Under the pieces are notes generated by a model. The model did no database searches and was not told where the DNA came from. It worked only from the letters and a program-made list of their open reading frames with translations. Both the position numbers and the translations under genes were made by a program. This document shows, one piece after another, positions 16,431 through 25,855 of a stretch of DNA of 64,000 nt. The stretch's first letter is position 1. Every line of letters starts with the position of its first letter. The DNA lies in NCBI GenBank assembly GCA_052115395.1, contig JBFRGO010000001.1; one strand, written 5' to 3'. This stretch comes from Noviluteimonas sp052115395. GTDB taxonomy: Bacteria; Pseudomonadota; Gammaproteobacteria; Xanthomonadales; Xanthomonadaceae.

Positions 16431-16628
16431 TCAGAGATACGGAAGCATGCGGTCAAGACGGCCTGCGTCTTCGGCACGAACGTGGTTCGTCTGCCGGAGA
16501 TTGCGCTTCCGCTTGGTCGCCTTCTTGGTGAGGATGTGGCTCTTGTTGGCGTGGCCGCACTTGTACTTGCCGGAAGCAGTCTTCCGGAAGCGCTTGGCCG
16601 CCGCCCGATTGGTCTTGATCTTGGGCAT
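16431..16628 (-). CDS. rpmI: 50S ribosomal protein L35
   Basis: A 65-residue L35 starting MPKIKTNRAAAKRF, with the basic KKATKRKRNLR region. The frame is open further upstream, but this start is the conserved one. It is separated from infC by a strong terminator and has its own promoter and a leader of roughly 140 nt. Confidence 0.98.
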   Translation of the reverse strand: MPKIKTNRAAAKRFRKTASGKYKCGHANKSHILTKKATKRKRNLRQTNHVRAEDAGRLDRMLPYL

Positions 16629-16774
16629 GGGTGTAGTCCGTTTCGAAACGATGTCTGGCGTGGCGGTGGCGTGCGCCACTCTTTCCGTCCGTGCCTGCGC
16701 CGGCTTGTGTCGTGCGCCCCGGGGGGTGCGACGACGGGATCCTTGAACAACAACCCCGATGAATCGGGCCCGGC

Positions 16775-16803
16775 ATTATGCAGGCCCGGCGAATGTGTTG
16801 CAA
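16775..16803 (-). promoter_or_regulatory. Promoter of rpmI-rplT
   Basis: On the minus strand -35 TTGCAA (16803-16798) and -10 CATAAT (16780-16775) are separated by exactly 17 bp. Transcription from here gives a roughly 140-nt leader with a CCCGAT/ATCGGG hairpin near its 5' end, a likely place for L20 control. Confidence 0.6.
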
Positions 16804-16882
16804 TTCAAAACCTTAGTCGGGCACCCAGCCGGTGGCGGGCGTCCTTGTCTCACGGGGGTGCGCGACTGGCGCCACGCCGCCC

Positions 16883-16913
16883 AAAAACGAACGGGCCGCG
16901 TTGCGCGGCCCGT
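16883..16913 (-). terminator. Intrinsic terminator after infC
   Basis: A perfect 10-bp stem (16913-16904 with 16900-16891, ACGGGCCGCG/CGCGGCCCGU) with a 3-nt loop is followed by UCGUUUUU. It starts 12 bp after the infC stop and should separate infC from rpmI. Confidence 0.8.
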
Positions 16914-16924
16914 CGGTCGATCGA

Positions 16925-17449
16925 TTACGTCTTCTTCTTCGGCGCGATCATCATCACCATCTGCCGGCCTTCCAGGCGCGGCCGCGACTCGATCACGATG
17001 TCCTCGCCCAGGTCGACCTCGATGCGCTTGGCCATCTGCTGGCCCAGCTCCTGGTGGCTCATCTCGCGACCGCGGAAGCGGATGTTGACCTTGATCTTGT
17101 CGCCCTCTTCCAGGAAGCGGCGCATGTTGCGCAGCTTGATCTGGTAGTCGCCCTCGTCGGTCACGGGGCGGAACTTCACTTCCTTGATCTCGACCTGCTT
17201 CTGCTTCTTCTTGGCAGCCGCGGCCTTCTTTTGCGTCTCGAACTTGAACTTGCCGAAGTCCATGATGCGGCACACCGGCGGATCGGCGTTGGGCTGGATC
17301 TCCACGAGGTCCAGGCCTTCGTCTTCGGCCATTCGCAAGGCTTCGTCGCGCGTGAGCACGCCGATCATTTCGCCGTCGCTGCCGATCACGCGCACGCGCG
17401 GCACGCGGATTTCGCTGTTCTTTCGATTCTGCTTTTCAGGGGTGCTGAT
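16925..17449 (-). CDS. infC: Translation initiation factor IF-3 (probable AUC start)
   Basis: About 174 residues when started at the ATC codon at 17449 (reading STPEKQNRKNSEIRVPRVRV after the initiator). GGAG lies 8 nt upstream. No in-frame ATG precedes the conserved EIRVPRVRVIG block; the first conventional start, GTG 17404, would cut off the conserved N-terminal residues. infC genes are known to use rare starts (AUU in E. coli), which IF-3 itself discriminates against, giving autoregulation. IF-3 binds the 30S subunit and checks start-codon pairing. The gene lies between thrS and a terminator. Confidence 0.95.
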   Translation of the reverse strand: MSTPEKQNRKNSEIRVPRVRVIGSDGEMIGVLTRDEALRMAEDEGLDLVEIQPNADPPVCRIMDFGKFKFETQKKAAAAKKKQKQVEIKEVKFRPVTDEGDYQIKLRNMRRFLEEGDKIKVNIRFRGREMSHQELGQQMAKRIEVDLGEDIVIESRPRLEGRQMVMMIAPKKKT

Positions 17450-17515
17450 GTCGCAATCTCCGTGGAGTATCGAGCCGCACGCGCGAGGGGACGCACGCGG
17501 AACTGTTGTCTAACG

Positions 17516-19432
17516 CTACTGCTCGTCGCGCAAGCGCTGCGCGAAGTCGGCGACGGACATGGTCCCCAGGTCCTCGCCACTGCGCGTGCGCACCGCGATG
17601 GCGCCATTTTCCTTCTCGCGGTCGCCGACCACGAGCAGGTATGGCACGCGCTGCAGCGTGTGCTCGCGGATCTTATAGCCGATTTTCTCGTTCCGCAAAT
17701 CGGCGTCGACCCGGAAGCCTTGATTCGTAAGGGTTTTCCGAACCTCGGCCACCCAGTCCGCCTGGGCGTCGGTGATATTCATGACCACCGCCTGCACCGG
17801 GGCCAGCCAGGCGGGGAAATGCCCGGCGTGGTGCTCGATCAGGATGCCGATGAAGCGCTCCATCGAGCCGACGATGGCCCGGTGCAGCATGACCGGATGG
17901 CGCTTGGCGCTGTGCTCGTCGACATACTCCGCGCCCAGTCGCCCCGGCATCATGAAGTCGACCTGCATCGTGCCCAGCTGCCAGGTGCGGCCGATCGCGT
18001 CCTTGAGGTGGTATTCGATCTTCGGGCCGTAAAACGCGCCTTCGCCCGGCAACTCCTGCCATTCCACGCCTGCCGCACGCAGCGCCGAGCGCAGGGCCTC
18101 TTCGGCCTTGTCCCAGGTGGCGTCATCCCCCAGGCGCGGTTCGGGGCGCAATGCGATCTTCAGCTGCACGTCCTCGAAGCCGAAGCGGGCATAGACGTCC
18201 ATCGCCTGCTTGTGGAAGGCGGTGACCTCGGCCTCGATCTGGTCTTCGGTGCAGAAGATGTGCCCGTCGTCCTGGGTGAAGCCGCGCACGCGCAGGATGC
18301 CGTGCAGCGCGCCGGAGGGCTCGTTGCGGTGGCAGGCGCCGAACTCGCCGTAGCGGATCGGCAGGTCGCGGTAGCTGTGCAGGCCGTGGTTGAACACCTG
18401 GACATGGCCCGGGCAGTTCATCGGCTTGACCGCGTAGGTGCGCTTCTCCGATTCGGTGAAGAACATGTTCGACTGGTAGTTGTCCCAGTGGCCCGAGCGC
18501 TTCCACAGCGACACGTCCAGGATCTGCGGGCAACGCACTTCCTGGTAGCCCGAATCGCGGTACACCTTGCGCATGTACTGCTCGAGGACCTGCCAGATCG
18601 ACCAGCCCTTGGGATGCCAGAACACCAGGCCTGGCGCTTCTTCCTGCAGGTGGAACAGGTCCTGCTGCTTGGCGATCTTGCGGTGGTCGCGCTTCTCGGC
18701 TTCCTCCAGCTGCGTCAGGTAGGCCTTGAGGTCTTTGTCGTTGAGCCACGCGGTGCCGTAGATGCGGCTGAGCATCGCGTTGTTCTGGTCGCCGCGCCAA
18801 TACGCGCCGGCCACTTTCATCAGCTTGAAGGCGCGCAGTTTTTCCGTGCCCGGCACGTGCGGGCCGCGGCACAGATCGGTGAACTCGCCCTGCGAATACA
18901 GCGAGAGCTCCTCGTTGGCGGGGATCGATTCGATGATCTGCGCCTTGTAGTCCTCGCCGATGCCGCGGAAGAACTGCACGGCCTCGTCGCGCGATTTCAC
19001 GCTGCGCGAAACCGGCTGCGCCTCTTTGACGATCTTCTGCATTTCCGCTTCGATCGCCGGCAGGTCGTCGGGCGTGAAGGGACGCTCGTAGGCGAAGTCG
19101 TAGTAGAAGCCGTTGTCGATCACCGGGCCGATGGTGACCTGCGCGCCGGGATACAGGCGCTGCACGGCCTGCGCGAGCAGGTGCGCGGTGGAGTGGCGCA
19201 GCACGTCGAGCGCATCGGGATGCTTGTCGGTGACGATCTCCAGCGCGGCGTCGTGGTCGATGCGGAAGCTGGTGTCGACCAGCTTGCCGTCGACCTTGCC
19301 GGCCAGCGCGGCCTTGGCCAGGCCCGCGCCGATGGAGGCGGCGATCTCGCCGACGGTCACCGGATGGTCGAAGCTGCGGACGCTGCCGTCGGGCAGCGTG
19401 ATCGCGACGGGGGTTTGGACTTCTGCATTCAT
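17516..19432 (-). CDS. thrS: Threonyl-tRNA synthetase
   Basis: A 638-residue class II synthetase. The N-terminal TGS domain (about 1-65) is followed by the editing domain with HSTAHLLAQAV (HxxxH zinc-type motif), the catalytic core (motif 2 FGACHRNEPSGALHGILRVR, motif 3 HRAIVGSMERFIGI) and the C-terminal anticodon-binding domain. The Shine-Dalgarno is poor. A hairpin with U6 ends only about 18 nt upstream of the ATG, so its mRNA either starts very near the gene or reads through that site. infC follows 66 bp downstream. Confidence 0.97.
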   Translation of the reverse strand: MNAEVQTPVAITLPDGSVRSFDHPVTVGEIAASIGAGLAKAALAGKVDGKLVDTSFRIDHDAALEIVTDKHPDALDVLRHSTAHLLAQAVQRLYPGAQVTIGPVIDNGFYYDFAYERPFTPDDLPAIEAEMQKIVKEAQPVSRSVKSRDEAVQFFRGIGEDYKAQIIESIPANEELSLYSQGEFTDLCRGPHVPGTEKLRAFKLMKVAGAYWRGDQNNAMLSRIYGTAWLNDKDLKAYLTQLEEAEKRDHRKIAKQQDLFHLQEEAPGLVFWHPKGWSIWQVLEQYMRKVYRDSGYQEVRCPQILDVSLWKRSGHWDNYQSNMFFTESEKRTYAVKPMNCPGHVQVFNHGLHSYRDLPIRYGEFGACHRNEPSGALHGILRVRGFTQDDGHIFCTEDQIEAEVTAFHKQAMDVYARFGFEDVQLKIALRPEPRLGDDATWDKAEEALRSALRAAGVEWQELPGEGAFYGPKIEYHLKDAIGRTWQLGTMQVDFMMPGRLGAEYVDEHSAKRHPVMLHRAIVGSMERFIGILIEHHAGHFPAWLAPVQAVVMNITDAQADWVAEVRKTLTNQGFRVDADLRNEKIGYKIREHTLQRVPYLLVVGDREKENGAIAVRTRSGEDLGTMSVADFAQRLRDEQ

Positions 19433-19450
19433 TGCGGGGCACCAGAAATG

Positions 19451-19471
19451 AAAAAAGCGCCCGAGGGCGCC
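19451..19471 (-). terminator. Intrinsic terminator directly upstream of thrS
   Basis: On the minus strand a GC-rich stem (GCGCC/GGCGC, 19470-19457) is followed by six U (19456-19451). It ends the tRNA-Val transcript or works as an attenuator for thrS, whose ATG is at 19432. Confidence 0.65.
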
Positions 19472-19600
19472 TGCTGTCGCTGCGACTCGGGAAGGGTCAG
19501 GACGGGTTGCGCGTAGTGCTCATGTCGCACGCTTGGCCGGCGTTTCCGCGGACCACCTTTTCTGTCTTCGTCGCCAAGGGTGCCACGCTTTCTGCAAGCG

Positions 19601-19675
19601 TGGTGGGCGGTACAGGGTTCGAACCTGTGACCCCTACCATGTCAAGGTAGTGCTCTACCGCTGAGCTAACCGCCC
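19601..19675 (-). tRNA. tRNA-Val (GAC)
   Basis: A 75-nt cloverleaf including the encoded CCA. The acceptor is GGGCGGT/ACCGCCC, the anticodon loop TTGACAT gives GAC, and the T-loop is GTTCGAA. It is transcribed towards thrS, with a terminator between. Confidence 0.95.
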
Positions 19676-19717
19676 GTATCGCCCCGCCAGGCCTTGCGGC
19701 CAAGCGGGCTGCGCAGT

Positions 19718-21052
19718 TTAACGAAGGTGCTGCGCTGCGACAACAGGCGCGTCGTTCCTCGTCCCCTGGCGGAAGCTCGAAATCGCGGGCGCGATGAAGT
19801 CGATGCCGCGCGCGTTGTCGATGCGCCCGGCCACGCCGCAGGGGGCGCCATCGCAGGCGCGCGGGTCCGGACCGGAGAAGCGGCCCAGCCAGATGCCGGT
19901 GCCCGGATCGGTCATCAACGTGCCGAAGGTGGGCGTGCGCAGGTCGAAGGAGAAGGCGAACGCACCGTAGGTCACGGTGCCGTCCTCCGCCGTTTGCGCG
20001 GCAAGGTCGTGCGCCGCGCCCATCGCGTGACCGAGTTCGTGCGCGAGGACGTACGCGCCGCAGGGCGCGACGTCGGCGACGACATAGCCGTGCATGGGAT
20101 CGAGGTTCGCGTCGCCCTGCTGGTTGGCGCCGTTCAACCACGACGCGCCGCAGGTGTCGTCCTTCGCATCGGGGACCGGGCGGATGAAGGCGGCCAGGTC
20201 GGCGGCGGTGGCATCGCGCATCGCTTCGAAGTCGATGTCGCCGTACATGCCGGAGGTGAGCACGTCGAGTGCTTCGGCATTGGTGAGCGTGGCCGGGATC
20301 GCGACTTCGCGCGCACCGACCATGTGCAGGCGCACGCGCGTGCCGCTGTCCAGGTGCGCCTGGTTGGCCACGGCGACCAGGTGGGCGATCTGCGTTTCGG
20401 CGGCCGCGCGGCTGCCGCGCAGCGTGACGAGTTCAGGCGAATACAGCGCGAGCAGGTCGATGCGCACCGGCGCGCGATCGTCCATCCGGACCGGATGCTC
20501 GGCGGCGGCCTTGAAGTAATCGGCGTCGAAATGCGCGCTGGGCGGAATGCGGTAATCGGGCGTGGCCGGGTGGCCGGTCGTGCCACGCGGCACGAGATTG
20601 CGCGCCGGCGCGACGGTCACCATCCCGTCGTTTTCGGTTTCGATCTGCATCGCGTGGCCGTCGGGCATCGGCAACTGGCCGAACACCGCGTTGGGGCCGA
20701 AGGTCAGCACCATCGATTGCGAACCGGCGACGGTCGACACGCGGCCGACCAGCGACCAATGCCCGCCGCCATGCGTTTCCTGGCGTTCGATCTTGACCGG
20801 ATAGGAACTGCCGTCGGGCAGCACGACTTCCAGCGTGCCATCGCGCAGCGCGCGGCGCGCCATGCCGGCGTCGAGGTGGATCCCTTGGGCGGCGTTACCG
20901 AGGAACAGCGTGGGCACGCCGGTTTCGGCGACGGTAAACGTCGGGGACGCGGGCGCACGCTCGCGCGCGTGTTCCGCGTGCAAGCTCCAGATCGCCAGAC
21001 CCACACCTGCCGCGAGAACCGCGCAGGCCACCGCCCCCTTGACCATCCGCAT
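19718..21052 (-). CDS. Secreted zinc metalloprotease, metzincin type
   Basis: About 444 residues from ATG 21052 (GGTGGG upstream); the frame allows starts at 21121 and 21046. An N-terminal hydrophobic segment (about 4-25) is a signal peptide or anchor. The zinc site HELGHAMGAAHD (H338, E339, H342, H348) is the HExxHxxGxxH motif of metzincins, and the family resembles reprolysin-like M12 peptidases. The long N-terminal part (40-190) may be a propeptide. Pairs of Cys near the active site suggest disulfides in the periplasm or outside. It lies between uvrB and tRNA-Val with no operon partner. Confidence 0.85.
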   Translation of the reverse strand: MRMVKGAVACAVLAAGVGLAIWSLHAEHARERAPASPTFTVAETGVPTLFLGNAAQGIHLDAGMARRALRDGTLEVVLPDGSSYPVKIERQETHGGGHWSLVGRVSTVAGSQSMVLTFGPNAVFGQLPMPDGHAMQIETENDGMVTVAPARNLVPRGTTGHPATPDYRIPPSAHFDADYFKAAAEHPVRMDDRAPVRIDLLALYSPELVTLRGSRAAAETQIAHLVAVANQAHLDSGTRVRLHMVGAREVAIPATLTNAEALDVLTSGMYGDIDFEAMRDATAADLAAFIRPVPDAKDDTCGASWLNGANQQGDANLDPMHGYVVADVAPCGAYVLAHELGHAMGAAHDLAAQTAEDGTVTYGAFAFSFDLRTPTFGTLMTDPGTGIWLGRFSGPDPRACDGAPCGVAGRIDNARGIDFIAPAISSFRQGTRNDAPVVAAQHLR

Positions 21053-21172
21053 CGAAACCCACCGCCCGGAACCGACCGCAGCGCGCATCTTAGCCGCGTC
21101 GGCGGCCGCCGAAAGGGCCATTGGTCAGGAGGGTTGGCCCGATGTGCGGCGCCCGGTCCGGGCGCCCCGTGT

Positions 21173-23212
<2,040 letters not shown>

Positions 23213-23380
23213 CGGGTCTTCGGCAGAAGGGTGCGGCGGGGCAATTGGCGAGTGTAGCGCCGGGCGGATGAAGCCTGAGGCGCTGGCGCGGGGTGTTCCG
23301 ACACCAAGGCGCGAGCCTCCCCGACGGCGGTCGCAACGCATGCGACGCAGCATCGGAAGGCCCGCTTGCGAGGCTTCGAT

Positions 23381-23956
23381 ATGCGTCCCCTGCCCTTTGA
23401 TTTCAACGGCTTCGGCCGCCGTTGCGCGCGCGGCGCCACCTTGCTGGAGGTGTCGATCGTCGTGGCGGCCGTTGCGACGCTCGCCGCCCTTGCGGTTCCA
23501 CGTTTGAGCGCCGCGCGCGAAGCGGCGCGCAGCAGCGCAGCGCACCAGGCGCTACTCGCCTCGCTGATGGCGGCGCCGACGCATGCGGCGTCCAACGGCG
23601 TGGAGGTGGTCGTGTGTCCGGGCGCACCGAGCGGATGCGCGGGAACGCACGACTGGAGCGGAGGTTGGATCGTCTTCGCCGACCTGGATGGCGACCGCTT
23701 GCGCGATCCTGCGCGGGAGGCCCTGTTGCATCGCGCGGGCCCACCAGGCGGCCACACGCACCTGCGAACGACGGTCGGCCGCACGCGGCTGGTCTTCCAA
23801 CCCGATGGCAGCGCCGCGGGCTCGAACGTGACCTTTACCCTCTGCGACGGCCGCGGGCCGCGGCGCGCGGTGTCGCTTGTGATGAACAACACCGGCGCGT
23901 TGCGGGCAGCGCCTGCGTCGATTGCGCAGGCGAATGCGTGCATCGCGCCGATGTAG
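23381..23956 (+). CDS. GspH/FimT-family pseudopilin
   Basis: A 191-residue prepilin-like protein. The class III leader ends RG|ATLLEVSIVV, with Glu at mature position 5 and a hydrophobic N-terminal helix; position +1 is Ala instead of the usual Phe. The C-terminal half has two Cys pairs (VVCPGAPSGCAG, TLCDG...ANACI) and a GWIVFADLDGD stretch typical of FimT/GspH. Start 23381 has GAGG 7 nt upstream; a TTG at 23366 is less likely. It is separated from the other minor pilins by tRNA-Asn. Confidence 0.85.
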   Translation: MRPLPFDFNGFGRRCARGATLLEVSIVVAAVATLAALAVPRLSAAREAARSSAAHQALLASLMAAPTHAASNGVEVVVCPGAPSGCAGTHDWSGGWIVFADLDGDRLRDPAREALLHRAGPPGGHTHLRTTVGRTRLVFQPDGSAAGSNVTFTLCDGRGPRRAVSLVMNNTGALRAAPASIAQANACIAPM

Positions 23957-23976
23957 GCGCTGGCGATGCGCGCAAG

Positions 23977-24006
23977 AAAAAAGGCCTGCATCGCTGCAGG
24001 CCTTTG
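23977..24006. terminator. Bidirectional intrinsic terminator
   Basis: AAAGGCCTGCA and TGCAGGCCTTT form a long perfect stem with a T-run at the minus-strand end (six U) and a short one on the plus strand. It separates the pseudopilin gene from the convergent tRNA-Asn. Confidence 0.75.
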
Positions 24007-24018
24007 GTCAATCGAATC

Positions 24019-24095
24019 TGGCGCCCGAAGTTGGACTCGAACCAACGACCCCCTGATTAACAGTCAAGTGCTCTAACCGGCTGAGCTATTCGGGC
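24019..24095 (-). tRNA. tRNA-Asn (GUU)
   Basis: A 77-nt cloverleaf including the encoded CCA. The acceptor is GCCCGAA/TTCGGGC, the anticodon GTT, and the T-loop GTTCGAG. Its 5' end overlaps the 3' end of the PilV-like gene by 10 bp on the same strand. Confidence 0.95.
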
Positions 24096-25846
24096 GGGGG
24101 CGCATATTCTGGCCGCCCGTGCGGGGCGGCGTCAATCCGCGCGAGGCCGCTTTCGCCGATTTCGAACGTTTGCGCGTCTTCCACCACGATTTCATCGCCT
24201 TGCAAATCGGTCGCCGCGGGCACCCGTGCGCTGCCAGCGGCGCCGGAATTGGAGGTGCGAGCGGCCGCGACGGCGTCGGAAACGCCAGGTGCGAGGCCGT
24301 ATACGCGTCCGCCGGGTGTGGGTTCAGGCGCGGCCGGATCGCGCGAATCGACGGCGAGGATCGCAGGATCGCGCGCGGACCACTGCGCGAGGTCGGTGAG
24401 GTCCAGGGTGAAAAACGGGAGGAAGGGCAGGACGCAATCGGCGAGGACGGCGGCGCCGGGCGGGCACGCGCCCTGCGCGCGGCGCGCATCGATGGCGGCG
24501 TCGAGCGTCGCGCGCGCCTGCGGCTCCAGGTGGTCGACGTAAAGCATGCGGGCATGCAGGTAACGGCGATCGGTTTGTGATGCCGCGGGGAGTGCGATGC
24601 GGTCGGGTTGGTTGAGGCCGCGGGCCGGTTGGTCGTGCAACGCATCCGCGTTTTCCGGCGTGCCTTCGGCGTATTGCGCGAGGTAGTCGCGCAGGAAGGT
24701 CGTGTAGCGCTCCCCTGCCCCGGGATCGGGCTTGCGCGATGCCGCCGGGACGCCATCGACCGTTCGGGTCTGCAGCAACCCGAAGTGGCGCCCGCGGAGA
24801 TCCGCCGCCGTGCGCCACCAGCCGTCGATGCGCACCACGCGGCAACTGTCGACGTAGTCGCCCGAACCGGTGTCGTCGACGGCGACGAGCGCGCCGGCTT
24901 CGTCGAGCGCGTACTTGCGATACGCGGGATCGCTGCTTGCGGTGTCGAACTTCGGATGCGACGAAGGCCCGGGCGCATCGTGCCGGTCGCGGCAACATTC
25001 ACGGCAGCGCGGGCTTTGGGGGACATCGGGATTCGGACCGGCGAGATAGCGTTCGCCGGGCGCTTGCGCGTTGTCTTCCGGCGCGTAAACGGCGTACCGC
25101 ATGCCCGTCCAGATCGCGGGCCAACGTGCGGTGCGATGCAAGGACCCCAGTCGATCGCCGCCTGCTCCGTATCGACAGGCGCATTTGACGATCTCAGTTT
25201 CGATCCGGTTTTCGAGACGCGCGCCCGTCCCCTCGTCGGTGTAGGTGAGCACGTCGAATCGCGTGCTGCCCAATGGATCGATCGAGGGTGGCGTGGCGGC
25301 GGTCACGCGCCCGTCGCCGATGGGGATCGGAATCGTGTCGAGGATCGATGCGTCGACGCCGCGGCGCACGCGTGGCTGCAACGAGGTCGGTGCAGCGGCA
25401 TGGAGGCGATTGGGCTCCAGCGCCAGGTCGCCGAGGATCGTGCGCAATTCCACGGTCCGCGTTTCGCCGGTGGGTGCGGTCCACTCGGCGGCGACGCGGG
25501 CCGACTTCAATGCGCCGCCTGCCGACGGTTCGACCGTGCGATGCAGCAGCAGGCCGCGGAGCCCGCTGTCGCACGCGGCATGTTCGACTTCATTGGCGGG
25601 TGCGCCGCAGGCGACGTTGCGCCCGTCGATCGGTCCGTCAAGCGATGCGATGTCGGCGAACGGCGTGGCGCGCAAGGCGTCGAGTTCGCTCGACACCAAG
25701 GCGAGGACACGCGCGCGACCTTTCGCCTCCGCCGCATTCCGGGCCAGCGCGCCCTGCAGCGCCGCAAGCGCGAGCAGGCCGGTGGCGAGCAATGCGACGG
25801 CGACGAGGACTTCGAGCAGGGAGAATCCGGTGTTGGTTCGTCTCAT
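24086..25846 (-). CDS. PilV-like type IV minor pilin with very long C-terminal region
   Basis: 586 residues, three times the usual PilV length. The N-terminus is a clear prepilin: TG|FSLLEVLVAVALLATGLLALAAL. The long C-terminal part (about 60-586) has Cys-rich stretches (CACRYG, RCRECCRDRHD) and an acidic, Pro/Ala-rich end, but no domain I recognise. It may be a pilus-tip or adhesive module. The gene is last in the gspH-pilW-pilX-pilV unit, 9 bp after PilX. Its last codons and TAG stop are supplied by the first bases of tRNA-Asn. Confidence 0.8.
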   Translation of the reverse strand: MRRTNTGFSLLEVLVAVALLATGLLALAALQGALARNAAEAKGRARVLALVSSELDALRATPFADIASLDGPIDGRNVACGAPANEVEHAACDSGLRGLLLHRTVEPSAGGALKSARVAAEWTAPTGETRTVELRTILGDLALEPNRLHAAAPTSLQPRVRRGVDASILDTIPIPIGDGRVTAATPPSIDPLGSTRFDVLTYTDEGTGARLENRIETEIVKCACRYGAGGDRLGSLHRTARWPAIWTGMRYAVYAPEDNAQAPGERYLAGPNPDVPQSPRCRECCRDRHDAPGPSSHPKFDTASSDPAYRKYALDEAGALVAVDDTGSGDYVDSCRVVRIDGWWRTAADLRGRHFGLLQTRTVDGVPAASRKPDPGAGERYTTFLRDYLAQYAEGTPENADALHDQPARGLNQPDRIALPAASQTDRRYLHARMLYVDHLEPQARATLDAAIDARRAQGACPPGAAVLADCVLPFLPFFTLDLTDLAQWSARDPAILAVDSRDPAAPEPTPGGRVYGLAPGVSDAVAAARTSNSGAAGSARVPAATDLQGDEIVVEDAQTFEIGESGLARIDAAPHGRPEYAPPPE

Positions 25847-25855
25847 CGGTGCCCC

